From Rhizobium sp. L1K21 (lineage in GTDB: Bacteria > Pseudomonadota > Alphaproteobacteria > Rhizobiales > Rhizobiaceae): a stretch of DNA of 64,000 nucleotides. Position numbers and translations under genes: made by a program. The stretch is taken from contig NZ_JAMXLE010000001.1 in NCBI RefSeq assembly GCF_024055895.1, forward strand, positions 124,001-188,000, in the 5' to 3' direction. Positions 55,624 through 64,000 of the stretch are shown here, in pieces. Numbering within the stretch: position 1 is the first letter of the stretch; every line of letters begins with the position of its first letter. The notes below the pieces were generated by a model that made no database searches, had not been told where the DNA came from, and saw nothing but the letters and a program-made list of their open reading frames with translations.

Positions 55624-57780
55624 GTGAAGCGCGCAGTTCTGTTTTTTGTGTTGATAGCGCTCGTTGCCACGGCTTATCTGCTCTATGCCGACCGCATGCC
55701 GGGTCTCGTCGATCTGAAGAAAAATGCCGAAAGCCTCAGCAGATGGATCAATGAGAGCCCGCTTGTCGCTGCATCGGTCTATTTGATCTTATATGTAGTT
55801 GCAGTGGCATTTTCTCTTCCCATTGCAGCTTTGCTCACTTTGGCAGGCGGTGCACTTTTCGGCTTTTTGCCCGGGCTCATCATGGCTCTGTTGGCTGCCG
55901 CTGTTGGCGCATTGGTCTCGTTCCTGGTGGCGCGAACGCTGCTTCGAGAAACGGTCCAGCAGAATTTCGCGCGGCAGCTTGCCCCGATCAATGCAGGGTT
56001 GAAGCGAAATGGTGCGTTTTATCTCTTCACATTGCGGCTCATTCCCGCCTTTCCGTTTTTTGTCGTCAATCTCGTCATGGGTTTGACGCCAGTGCGCGCC
56101 TGGACGTTTTTCTGGGTCAGTCTCGTCGGCATGTTGCCCGGCACGGCGGTGTTTGCGCTTGCCGGCACGCAGCTTGCGAATATCGACAGCCTCAGCGGTA
56201 TTCTCTCGCCCGGTATTCTGTTCACCTTCGCGCTGATTGGCCTTCTGCCCTGGATTGCAAAGCTGGTGATTGCGCTTTTGAGGAGGCGCAAGGTCTATCG
56301 GGGATGGACGAAACCGAGACGCTTCGATCGGAACCTTGTCGTGATTGGTGCGGGATCAGCAGGCCTTGTCAGCACCTATCTCGCCACCGCGGTGAAGGCG
56401 AAGGTCACGCTTGTCGAAGCGGGTGAGATGGGTGGCGACTGCCTGAATTACGGTTGCGTGCCGTCAAAAGCCCTTTTGAAAAGCGCCAGGCTTGCCCATC
56501 AGATACGTCATGCTGACCACTATGGTCTCGTGCCGAGCGAACCGGCCTTTTCCTTCCGTTCGGTCATGGCGCGGATCCATGCGGTGATTGCGGAAATTGC
56601 GCCGCATGACAGTGTGGAGCGCTACGAGCAGCTGGGCGCTGAGGTGCTGAAAGGCTATGCGCGCATCAAGGACCCGTGGACGGTCGAGGTTTCGCTGAAC
56701 GGTGGCGGCGTTCGCACGTTGACAACGCGGGCTATCGTGGTTGCGACTGGTGCCTCACCTTTCGTTCCGCCATTGCCGGGCATTGAAGAAACCGGTTATC
56801 TCACCTCCGATACGCTCTGGGAAAAGCTCGCAGACCGGGATCGTCCGCCAGCGCGGCTTGTCTTATTGGGTGGCGGGCCTGTCGGCTGTGAATTGGCGCA
56901 GAGCTTTGCCCGGCTCGGTTCAAGCGTGACACAGGTTGAGAAAGGGCCGCGCCTGATCAGCCGTGAGGATGAGGATGTGTCCGAATTCGTGCGGCAGACG
57001 CTTGCGACCGATGGCGTGCGCATTCTCACGGGACACAAGGCAACCGCTTGCAAGGTCGTGGACGGCGAAAAGTATATCATTGTCGAATGCGATGGAGTTC
57101 AGGAGGAGATTGCCTTCGATGAGCTGATCTGTGCAGTGGGGCGCGTGCCGCGGCTGAAAGGCTTCGGCCTTGAAGCGATCGGCGTGAAGACCGGGCGCAC
57201 CATCGAGACGAATGAATATCTGGAAACGCTGTTTCCCAATATCCTGGCCGCCGGCGATGTGGCCGGACCTTATCAATTCACGCACACGGCCTCGCATCAG
57301 GCCTGGTATGCTTCGGTCAATGCACTGTTTGGTGATCTCAAGCGCTTCAAGGCTGATTATCGCGTGATCCCCTGGACGACCTTTGTCGATCCGGAAGTCG
57401 CGCGTGTCGGTCTCAACGAGCAGGAGGCGCGCGAACAAGGGCTGGAGGTCGAGGTCACACGCTACGGGCTGGACGATCTGGATCGGGCAATCGCGGACGG
57501 GAATGCACGCGGCTTCGTGAAGGTTCTCACCCTGCCGGGCAAGGACCGCATTCTTGGTGTCACCATTGTGGGCGAACATGCGGGCGATCTTCTGGCCGAG
57601 TTTGTTCTGGCCATGAAACACGGTCTTGGCCTGAACAAGATTCTCTCCACCATCCACACCTATCCCACCATGGCGGAGGCCAATAAATATGCTGCAGGTG
57701 CCTGGCGGCGCGCGCATGTCTCGCCAAGGATCACGGCGTTTCTGGAACGCTATCATCGCTTTTGGCGTGGAGCTGCGTGA
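55624..57780 (+). CDS. Fusion of VTT/TVP38 membrane domain to a dithiol flavin reductase
   Basis: The 718 residues join two proteins. Residues 1-225 form a VTT (TVP38/TMEM64, DedA-like) domain with about six helices, including LTLAGGALFGFLPGLIMALL and FTLRLIPAFPFFVVNLVMG. Residues 235-715 form a group-I pyridine nucleotide-disulfide oxidoreductase with FAD loop VVIGAGSAGLVS, redox-active GGDCLNYGCVPSK (Cys273, Cys278), NAD loop LLGGGPVGCELAQSF, and the partner-subunit base pair in STIHTYPTMAE (His678, Glu685). It resembles lipoamide dehydrogenase or mercuric reductase but lacks any HMA domain. It overlaps the next gene by one base. The substrate disulfide is unknown; the GTG start has GAGGCAAG upstream. 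Confidence 0.93.
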   Translation: MKRAVLFFVLIALVATAYLLYADRMPGLVDLKKNAESLSRWINESPLVAASVYLILYVVAVAFSLPIAALLTLAGGALFGFLPGLIMALLAAAVGALVSFLVARTLLRETVQQNFARQLAPINAGLKRNGAFYLFTLRLIPAFPFFVVNLVMGLTPVRAWTFFWVSLVGMLPGTAVFALAGTQLANIDSLSGILSPGILFTFALIGLLPWIAKLVIALLRRRKVYRGWTKPRRFDRNLVVIGAGSAGLVSTYLATAVKAKVTLVEAGEMGGDCLNYGCVPSKALLKSARLAHQIRHADHYGLVPSEPAFSFRSVMARIHAVIAEIAPHDSVERYEQLGAEVLKGYARIKDPWTVEVSLNGGGVRTLTTRAIVVATGASPFVPPLPGIEETGYLTSDTLWEKLADRDRPPARLVLLGGGPVGCELAQSFARLGSSVTQVEKGPRLISREDEDVSEFVRQTLATDGVRILTGHKATACKVVDGEKYIIVECDGVQEEIAFDELICAVGRVPRLKGFGLEAIGVKTGRTIETNEYLETLFPNILAAGDVAGPYQFTHTASHQAWYASVNALFGDLKRFKADYRVIPWTTFVDPEVARVGLNEQEAREQGLEVEVTRYGLDDLDRAIADGNARGFVKVLTLPGKDRILGVTIVGEHAGDLLAEFVLAMKHGLGLNKILSTIHTYPTMAEANKYAAGAWRRAHVSPRITAFLERYHRFWRGAA

Positions 57781-58436
57781 TGATTGATCGCTATATTCTG
57801 CCGATCCAGAAGCGCTTATTGCAGCCTTTGGCCAACCGGCTGGTCGAACACGGCGTTTCGGCCAACATGATCACGATCACCGGCTTTGTTATCGGCATGA
57901 CAGCACTGCCGCTTCTGGCGCTTCAGCAATATGTGCTGGCGCTGGTGGTGATCCTGGTCAACCGTTTTCATGATGGGTTGGACGGGGCGGTGGCGCGTTC
58001 CACGTCGCCGACGGATCGCGGTGCGTTCATGGATATTGCGCTCGATTTCTTCTTTTATGCCACCGTACCGCTCGGCTTTGCCATTGCTGATCCGCAGGCC
58101 AATGCGTTAGCCGCGGCCACCCTGATCACTGCTTTTGTGGGAACCGGTTCGAGTTTTCTCGCCTTTTCCGTCATGGCGGGCAAGCGCGGTCTTGCAGCGC
58201 AAGACTATCCGCAAAAGGGAATTTACTACCTCGGCGGCCTCACGGAAGGTGCGGAAACCATTGCCTTCTTTGCCGTCATGTGCCTGCTGCCCGGCCGCTT
58301 TGCCGAACTTGCGTATGTGTTCGCAGCCCTATGCCTGCTCACCACCGTGACCCGTTGGGTTCAGGGATGGCAGACCTTCAAGACCAGTGATGATCCGTCT
58401 GCGATGGCCGATCACACTGCCAATGAAAAACCATGA
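57780..58436 (+). CDS. CDP-alcohol phosphatidyltransferase, YnjF-like
   Basis: This membrane enzyme transfers a phosphatidyl group from a CDP-linked donor to an alcohol. The full catalytic motif is visible, DGLDGAVARSTSPTDRGAFMD then IALD, i.e. D-x2-DG-x2-AR-x8-G-x3-D-x3-D. The 218 residues hold about five to six helices. The acceptor alcohol is unknown. The frame opens at 57762 within the previous gene, but ATG 57780 overlaps its stop (TGATG) and is the start. Resemblance to YnjF and the YnjBCD neighbours is the main reason for the name. Confidence 0.9.
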   Translation: MIDRYILPIQKRLLQPLANRLVEHGVSANMITITGFVIGMTALPLLALQQYVLALVVILVNRFHDGLDGAVARSTSPTDRGAFMDIALDFFFYATVPLGFAIADPQANALAAATLITAFVGTGSSFLAFSVMAGKRGLAAQDYPQKGIYYLGGLTEGAETIAFFAVMCLLPGRFAELAYVFAALCLLTTVTRWVQGWQTFKTSDDPSAMADHTANEKP

Positions 58437-59644
58437 AAGTCAGGATGCCGATGAAATACTGCCTCACGCTCTCCGCCGCTTTTCTTGCGGCCAGTTCCTC
58501 GCTTGCCGCTGCGGAAGATTGGAATGCTGTGCTCGAAAAGGCCAAAGGTCAGACGGTCTACTGGAATGCCTGGGGTGGCGACGAGCGCACCAATGCCTTT
58601 ATCAGTTGGGTGGGCGAGCAAACGGAAGCGCTTTATGGCGTGAAGGTCAGTCAGGTGAAGCTCTCGTCAACATCTGACGCGGTCAATCGGGTGATTGCCG
58701 AAAAGGAAGCGGGCAAGACAGAGGGTGGCTCGGTTGATCTCATCTGGATCAACGGTCCCAATTTTCTTTCCATGAAGGAAAAGGGTTTGCTCTTTGGTCC
58801 CTTCGCCCAATCGCTTCCCAACGCCAAATTTCTGGATCTGACGCCGGCCTCGGCCAACTCGGTCGATTTTACTGTGCCGGTGGAGGGCTATGAATCGGCT
58901 TGGCGGCTGGCAAAGTTTGTTTTCAACTATGACAGTGCGCGGGTGGAGGAGCCGCCGAAGTCCATGCCGGCGCTTCTCGATTGGGCAAGAGCACATCCGG
59001 GGCGTTTCACCCATCCGAGTGTGTCCGACTTCATGGGGGCTACATTCCTCAAACAGGCGTTGATCGAACTCGCGCCGGACCCATCTGTTTTGCAGTCGCC
59101 CGTCAGCGATGCCGATTTTGAAAAGACCGTTGCGCCGCTCTGGACCTGGTATGATGCACTGAAACCCAATCTCTGGCACGGCGGCAATGATTTCCCCGAA
59201 AATGAAGCAGCGCTCAGGCAGCTTCTCAACGATGGTGAAGTCGATATCGCCCTGTCTTTCGATCCGGCCAGTGCGGCTGCTGCGGTGGAGCAGGGCAGTT
59301 TGCCGGAAAGCGTGCGCACCTATGCGCTTGATGGCGGAACCATCGGCAATTTCAGCTTTGTTGCCATCCCATTCAACGCAGCCAACAAGGAAGGCGCCCA
59401 AGTGGTCGCCAATTTCCTTATCGACCCTGCCACGCAGGCGCATATGCAGGATATCCGTGTTCTCGGCTCCTTCTCGGTGCTCGACTGGGCGAAGCTCGAT
59501 GCTGAAAGCCGACAGGCATTTGAGGGCTTGCCAAAGTCACCGTCATTGCCCGAAATCAAGGATCTGGGCAAAACGCTTCTTGAGCCGCACCCCTCTTGGA
59601 TGACGCGGTTGAGCGAGGAATGGGCAAAACGCTATACCAAATGA
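58433..59644 (+). CDS. ynjB: ABC transporter substrate-binding protein, YnjB-like
   Basis: A 403-residue periplasmic binding protein with a signal peptide (FLAASSSLAAA-EDW) and the YnjB features KGQTVYWNAWGGDERTN, VDLIWINGPNFLSMKEKG and DIALSFDPASAAAAVEQG. It belongs to the thiamine/iron/spermidine (type 2) binding-protein group, but YnjB-type proteins bind an unknown ligand. The ATG at 58433 overlaps the previous gene by four bases; ATG 58445 and 58451 are alternatives. It leads directly into ynjC. Confidence 0.9.
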   Translation: MKVRMPMKYCLTLSAAFLAASSSLAAAEDWNAVLEKAKGQTVYWNAWGGDERTNAFISWVGEQTEALYGVKVSQVKLSSTSDAVNRVIAEKEAGKTEGGSVDLIWINGPNFLSMKEKGLLFGPFAQSLPNAKFLDLTPASANSVDFTVPVEGYESAWRLAKFVFNYDSARVEEPPKSMPALLDWARAHPGRFTHPSVSDFMGATFLKQALIELAPDPSVLQSPVSDADFEKTVAPLWTWYDALKPNLWHGGNDFPENEAALRQLLNDGEVDIALSFDPASAAAAVEQGSLPESVRTYALDGGTIGNFSFVAIPFNAANKEGAQVVANFLIDPATQAHMQDIRVLGSFSVLDWAKLDAESRQAFEGLPKSPSLPEIKDLGKTLLEPHPSWMTRLSEEWAKRYTK

Positions 59645-61350
59645 GGCTGAGAGGAAGCCATGTGCTGACCGCACTCGTTGCGGTCATTGTCGGCGGCGGT
59701 CTGGTGCTGCCCATATTCGTTGGGCTCGCGCAGACGTTTTTGCCGGCCTTCGGCATTCTGGATGCGGTGGGGGGCGAGCGGTTCAGCCTCGAGCCCTGGC
59801 GAAAGCTCTTTGCACTTCCGGGCTTTGGTACAAGCCTGCGGCTGTCGATCACCAGCGGCCTTGTTGCGACGTTCCTGTCGCTTGCGCTTGCAGCCTGTTT
59901 CTTCGCCGTATTTGGTGGGCGTGCGCGGCAGGGTCTCCTGCGAAAGTTCATGACGCCCCTGCTGGCTTCACCACATGCCGCCGTTGCCATCGCTATGGCC
60001 TTTCTCATCGCGCCTTCGGGGTGGATATTCCGCTTGCTGAGCCCCTGGGCCACAGGTCAAACCTATCCGCCGAATATCATCATCGTTCATGATCCGCTGG
60101 GGCTTTCTCTCATCCTTGGGCTGGTGGTGAAGGAAACGCCATTTCTGCTTTTCATGATGGCGGCAGCCCTCAAGCAGGTTCGGGTGGCTGATCATCTGAA
60201 AATGGGCCGCTCGCTCGGCTATGGTCGCGCCAGCACATGGTTTCGCATCATCTTTCCGCAGGTCTATCCGCAAATCCGGCTGGCGGTTTATGCCGTTCTC
60301 GCCTTTTCGTTGTCGGTGATTGATGCAGCCCTCATTCTCGGTCCCAACAATCCGCCACCGCTTGCGGTGCAGACGCTGCGCTGGTTTTCCGACCCGAATT
60401 CGGCAATGATCCTGCCGGCGGCGGCCTCGGCTGTGCTGCAGCTTCTTGTGATTCTTGGCGCTATTGCCCTTTGGTGGGTTGCAGAGCGCCTTATCGTGCT
60501 GGTGGGAAGGCTAAGGATTGACGGTGGTGTTCGCTCCGCGTGGCTCGAGCCTACCGCACGCCTCATCGGTCGTTTTACGGTCATCCTCGTGGGGCTTGGA
60601 ATTGCGGGCCTAGTCGGCCTCGTGATCTGGTCGCTGACGTGGCGGTGGCGCTTTCCTGATGCATTGCCGGAGGCCTGGAGTCTCAAGATCTGGGGCGCGG
60701 TTGCCGGTGAATGGCTGCCTGCACTCACCACCACCGCGCTGATTGGTGCCGTTTCGACGCTGCTTTCGCTTTGCCTGGCCATTGCCTGGCTGGAGGCGGA
60801 AGACCGTGCAAACAGGCCAAGGCGGGGACTTGCGGCTTTTGTCATTTATTGGCCGCTCATTCTGCCGCAGACGGCCTTTTTGTTCAGCCTTCACATCGCA
60901 TTTCTCCGCACTGGATTTGGCGGTGGCCTTGTTTCTGTTATCTGGGTGCACATGTTCTTCGTTTTTCCCTATGTCATGCTGGCTCTGGCCGATCCGTGGC
61001 GGGCGCTTGACCGGCGTTATGCGCGGGCGGCGGCCTCGCTCGGCCATTCGAAGGGGGATATTCTCTTGCGCATCAAATTGCCGCTTCTGCTGGGTCCGTT
61101 GATGGCTGCTGCTGCCGTGGGATTTGCGGTGAGTGTGGCGCAATATCTTGCAACGCTCACGATCGGCGAGGGGCGCATCGTGACGTTGACAACTGAGGCT
61201 GTTGCGCGTTCGTCTGGCGCGGATCGGCGTATCATCGCCGTCTTCGCAAGTCTGCAGGCGCTCCTGCCGATGCTTGTTTATGTCCTTGCGCTTTTGCTGC
61301 CGGCCATCCTCTATGCGCGCCGTAGAGGGCTGTTGGGAGATCAGGCATGA
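59641..61350 (+). CDS. ynjC: ABC transporter permease, YnjC-like double unit
   Basis: The 569-residue permease is a tandem fusion of two MetI-type units, with about 12 helices. Two EAA-type loops are seen, DHLKMGRSLGYGRASTWFRI in the first half and RYARAAASLGHSKGDILLRI in the second (before KLPLLLGPL). This layout resembles FbpB/ThiP-type permeases and E. coli YnjC. The ATG at 59641 overlaps the ynjB stop by four bases. The substrate is unknown. Confidence 0.91.
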   Translation: MRLRGSHVLTALVAVIVGGGLVLPIFVGLAQTFLPAFGILDAVGGERFSLEPWRKLFALPGFGTSLRLSITSGLVATFLSLALAACFFAVFGGRARQGLLRKFMTPLLASPHAAVAIAMAFLIAPSGWIFRLLSPWATGQTYPPNIIIVHDPLGLSLILGLVVKETPFLLFMMAAALKQVRVADHLKMGRSLGYGRASTWFRIIFPQVYPQIRLAVYAVLAFSLSVIDAALILGPNNPPPLAVQTLRWFSDPNSAMILPAAASAVLQLLVILGAIALWWVAERLIVLVGRLRIDGGVRSAWLEPTARLIGRFTVILVGLGIAGLVGLVIWSLTWRWRFPDALPEAWSLKIWGAVAGEWLPALTTTALIGAVSTLLSLCLAIAWLEAEDRANRPRRGLAAFVIYWPLILPQTAFLFSLHIAFLRTGFGGGLVSVIWVHMFFVFPYVMLALADPWRALDRRYARAAASLGHSKGDILLRIKLPLLLGPLMAAAAVGFAVSVAQYLATLTIGEGRIVTLTTEAVARSSGADRRIIAVFASLQALLPMLVYVLALLLPAILYARRRGLLGDQA

Positions 61351-61991
61351 AGGCGCTCGTGCTGAACCAGGTGACAATCATGCTGAGGGCGAGCCACCAG
61401 GCGCTTATTCACGACCTGAGCCTTTCTGTCGCGCCCGGTGAGGTTACCACGATCATGGGGGCCAGCGGGTCGGGAAAATCCACCCTCTTGAATTTCATCG
61501 GAGGGCATCTCGATCCTGCTTTTGTTGCGCAGGGGCAAGTCTCAATCGGTGACAGGGTTTTGAATGCTCTTCCTGCAGAGGCGCGGCAGATCGGCTTTCT
61601 TTTTCAGGACGATATGCTTTTTCCGCACCTTTCTGTTGGTTCCAATCTCGCTTTCGGGCTCGCTGCATCCGTCAGGGGCAGACGGCTCAGACGCGAGCGG
61701 GTGGAGGCAGCCCTGTCTATCGCAGGTCTCTCCGGTTTCTATGATCGCGATCCCGCCACGCTGTCGGGTGGCCAGCGGGCGCGGGCAGCGTTGATGCGGA
61801 CGCTTCTTGCCGAGCCGAAGGCGCTTTTGCTGGACGAACCGTTTTCCAAACTCGATCAGGAAATGCGTGATGACATGCGCCGCTTTGTCTTTGAACATGC
61901 GCGAGAACAAGATCTGCCGGTTCTCCTGGTGACGCATGATGAAGCCGACGCCAGAGCGGCAAGCGGACCGATTGTTCGACTGCAGGGTTGA
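61347..61991 (+). CDS. ynjD: ABC transporter ATPase, YnjD-like
   Basis: The 214-residue ATPase has Walker A GASGSGKSTLL, Q-loop IGFLFQDDMLFPHL, signature LSGGQRARAALMRTLL and Walker B ALLLDEPFSKLD, then the switch His in LLVTHDEADA. It is short for the family and lacks a C-terminal regulatory domain, as does E. coli YnjD. Its ATG overlaps the ynjC stop by four bases. It completes an importer with YnjB and YnjC. Confidence 0.92.
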   Translation: MKALVLNQVTIMLRASHQALIHDLSLSVAPGEVTTIMGASGSGKSTLLNFIGGHLDPAFVAQGQVSIGDRVLNALPAEARQIGFLFQDDMLFPHLSVGSNLAFGLAASVRGRRLRRERVEAALSIAGLSGFYDRDPATLSGGQRARAALMRTLLAEPKALLLDEPFSKLDQEMRDDMRRFVFEHAREQDLPVLLVTHDEADARAASGPIVRLQG

Positions 61992-62062
61992 AGGCGCTTG
62001 ATTCTCTGCACGAAAAGGGAAAAATTGTTTGTATACGAGCTAATCAGGGCGGTCGAACAGAC

Positions 62063-63475
62063 ATGATAAAGCGCTTTTTCATTGCCGGTCTTTTGCTTTT
62101 CCTGTCTGGCGGTCTGGCATTTGCGCATGTGGGCACCAGCGGCTTTGTGCTCCTTCTCCCCTCGCGGTTTTATATGCTGGGGGCGGCACTCGCCGTGGCT
62201 GCGTCATTCCTCCTGCTGGCCTTTCTCCCCCAGCGGGCGGCGAAACGGATGCTGACAGAGCCAAAGCCACTCGTCAGGCTGCCGACCTTGCCTTTTCCAC
62301 TCTTCAGTCTTGTCTCTTTCCTGTTGCTGTTGTCTTTCGTGGTTTACGGTTTTACGGGCCCCGGCGATCCCTTTGAAAACCCGATCACGCTTTTCATTTG
62401 GATTGTCTGGTGGATTGTCTTCACGCTTGTCCAGGTGGTGACGGGTGAATTGTGGAGCACCTTCAATCCGTGGAGCGGTGTTGCCTGGATTGTGCGTTTT
62501 GGACGGGACCAAGGTAAAGCCATCCTGATGCTTCCGGCAGGCCGGGGCTATTGGATCGCTATCGTGCAGTTTCTTGCCTTCGCCTGGCTGGAGCTTGTCA
62601 GCACCTCCGCCTACGATCCGGAAACGCTGGCCACGGCAACAGTACTCTTCTGGTGCTTCAACTTCGCCGGTATTCTGATTTTCGGCGAGCGGCGCTGGCT
62701 GGCTGAGGCAGAACCGTTCAGCGTCTTTTTCGGGCTGGTCGGGGCGCTCTCACCGTTTGAGCGAAAAAGAGAGGCGGAAAGCGGACGGACAGGCATTTCT
62801 CTCGTGTGGCCGGGCAAGAGCCTTATCAAGCGCGAGGCGCTTCCGCTTGGTGGTTCTCTCTTCGTTTTGCTTACCCTGTCTACCGTTTCTTTCGACGGGT
62901 TTTCCAACACGTTCCTCTGGGTCAGTTCACTTGGTCTCAACCCGCTGGAATTTGAAGGGCGCAGTGCGGTTACCATGCCGATGTCGGTCGGTCTTATCGT
63001 CGCCTTTGCACTACTGGCAGGTTTGTTTTATCTCTGTGTATATGGCGGCAAGATGCTTGCTGGCGCCGAGGAGGCTCTGATCCCTCTGGCGGGGCGGCTG
63101 GTCTACAGCATCCTGCCAATTTCCATCGTCTTTCAATTCGCACATTACCTGACCTATCTTCTGGTTCAGGGGCAGTATGCGCTGAAGCTTGCTTCCGACC
63201 CGTTCGGTCGAGGATGGGACCTTTTCGGAACGACGGATTGGCAGGTCACCACCTCGTTCTTCTACGGCTATGGCAGCGTACTTGCGATCTGGAACGCCCA
63301 GACCGCGGCCATCGTATTGGGCCATCTTATCGGCATCACGATGGCGCATCTGATTGCGCTGGACATATTTCGTGACAACCGCAAAGCTGTCCGCAGCCAG
63401 ATTTTTCTGGCCGGGCTGATGGTGGCCTATACAGCCTTCGGGCTTTGGCTCTTGAGCAGCCCGAAAGTGGGCTGA
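62063..63475 (+). CDS. Polytopic membrane protein of unknown function
   Basis: The 470-residue protein begins with a signal-like helix (MIKRFFIAGLLLFLSGGLAFA region) and has about 11-12 helices in total. Notable conserved-looking stretches are GPGDPFENPITLFIWIVWWI, GELWSTFNPWSGVAWIVRF and YGYGSVLAIWNAQTAAIV. They recall a family sometimes labelled 'fenitrothion hydrolase' in actinobacteria, a name I do not trust. ATG 62063 is used; a TTG at 61988 overlapping ynjD would add 25 residues. It is 71 bases after ynjD on the same strand, so it likely belongs to the operon. Confidence 0.75.
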   Translation: MIKRFFIAGLLLFLSGGLAFAHVGTSGFVLLLPSRFYMLGAALAVAASFLLLAFLPQRAAKRMLTEPKPLVRLPTLPFPLFSLVSFLLLLSFVVYGFTGPGDPFENPITLFIWIVWWIVFTLVQVVTGELWSTFNPWSGVAWIVRFGRDQGKAILMLPAGRGYWIAIVQFLAFAWLELVSTSAYDPETLATATVLFWCFNFAGILIFGERRWLAEAEPFSVFFGLVGALSPFERKREAESGRTGISLVWPGKSLIKREALPLGGSLFVLLTLSTVSFDGFSNTFLWVSSLGLNPLEFEGRSAVTMPMSVGLIVAFALLAGLFYLCVYGGKMLAGAEEALIPLAGRLVYSILPISIVFQFAHYLTYLLVQGQYALKLASDPFGRGWDLFGTTDWQVTTSFFYGYGSVLAIWNAQTAAIVLGHLIGITMAHLIALDIFRDNRKAVRSQIFLAGLMVAYTAFGLWLLSSPKVG

Positions 63476-63492
63476 TTGGACGTCCCGCCGGA

Positions 63493-64000
63493 TCAGGACG
63501 CCAGCTTCTGTTTGAAGGGAATAAGGTTGGCCGCGACCGGTGGTTCTGCCACCTCCTGTGCCTTGCCGCCACCTGCGGGCCCGGTCGATGCCTTCTCGTT
63601 TTGCGCCAGCCATTCGCGTGAATAGGCAAAGCCGATCATGATCGCGATACCGCCGAAGATGATCAGCGTGTCCTCGAAGAAATTCGTCTCATGCGCGGTT
63701 TTGATGGCCTGACCGACAAAGGCGAGGATCGTGCCCAGAGCGAAGATGGGCAAGCTATGTTTTCCGGCAATGCGGATCGGGTCTGCATAGCGAGAGGCAG
63801 CGACTTTGGGAACAATCCACGGGAGCGACAGGATATAGACGAGCGCCATGATGTGCAGAAGGCGCGGGCCGGTGGCATAGGGCTTCATGAAGTCAATCGC
63901 GAATGCCGGAATGCCCGCCTCCTTCAGCTTTACAATCGTGCTGCCGAGAATTTCCATCGACGTCTGTGATTGGAGGTCGAACGCTGCAAAGGCCAGATAG
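63493..64000 (-). CDS. opgC: OpgC-family glucan succinyltransferase-like protein, C-terminal part
   Basis: The visible 168 codons are the C-terminal part of an acyltransferase-3/OpgC membrane protein, with TGPRLLHIMALVYILSLPW, GKHSLPIFALGTILAFVGQA and the final helix (FGGIAIMIGFAYSREWLA), ending in a proline- and alanine-rich tail. OpgC proteins add succinate to periplasmic glucans; in Brucella the Cgm protein does so for cyclic beta-glucan. The frame stays open through base 64000, so the gene begins to the right of the window. It is convergent with the membrane-protein gene. Confidence 0.8.
   Translation of the reverse strand, partial: YLAFAAFDLQSQTSMEILGSTIVKLKEAGIPAFAIDFMKPYATGPRLLHIMALVYILSLPWIVPKVAASRYADPIRIAGKHSLPIFALGTILAFVGQAIKTAHETNFFEDTLIIFGGIAIMIGFAYSREWLAQNEKASTGPAGGGKAQEVAEPPVAANLIPFKQKLAS

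Noticed and set aside
54374-63475. Reading the whole cluster as a selenium-utilisation system
   Set aside because: Only one flavoprotein type hints at SelD; no selD, selA or sulfurtransferase gene is in the window.

Overview
The window reads as chromosomal DNA of an alphaproteobacterium of the order Hyphomicrobiales, most likely the Brucella/Ochrobactrum group. The clues are an Omp2-type porin, an IalB-like secreted protein, DUF2794 and DUF1232 proteins, an OpgC-type glucan modifier, fused CysNC and dispersed palindromic repeats typical of these genomes. The species is inferred, not proven. I see no rRNA, tRNA, CRISPR array, phage or transposase gene, and both ends cut through genes (pntB at the left, an opgC-like gene at the right).

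Bases 1-26800 are mostly housekeeping and transport: transhydrogenase pntAB, succinate-semialdehyde dehydrogenase, a P-loop kinase, a short porin, sulfate assimilation (cysD-cysNC-cysQ), rlmN, a DGPF protein with its ECF42-type sigma factor, an RND efflux operon, a LysE exporter, argG, a MarR-controlled MFS pump and an M3 peptidase.

Bases 26880-36450 hold a complete protocatechuate (or gallate) 4,5-cleavage route in two divergent arms. The minus arm encodes galB, ligK, galD and ligI, followed after a strong terminator by a first LigA/LigB dioxygenase pair. The plus arm encodes a LysR regulator with two HTH domains, a DUF1932 dehydrogenase, a second LigA/LigB pair and ligC. Together they would turn the ring acid into pyruvate and oxaloacetate. 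Directly downstream (36517-43357) lie dctB-dctD and a dctPQM TRAP transporter; dctP is preceded by a textbook sigma-54 promoter, which fits activation by DctD.

Bases 43400-53991 carry small conserved genes (DUF1232, PhhB, LMW phosphatase, ThpR), the tesA / ybbA-ybbP divergon, a Bax inhibitor-like membrane protein, a chemoreceptor and an acetyltransferase.

Bases 54374-63475 are the most unusual part. They carry a flavoprotein of the 'N-terminal to SelD' type, then a tight operon: a VTT/TVP38 membrane domain fused to a dithiol flavin reductase, a CDP-alcohol phosphatidyltransferase (YnjF-like), a YnjBCD-like ABC importer and a polytopic membrane protein of unknown function. The gene types recall the uncharacterised E. 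coli ydjXYZ-ynjABCDEF locus in a rearranged, fused form. This is my best candidate for an undescribed system, perhaps linking a membrane-lipid step, redox chemistry and uptake of an unknown substrate.
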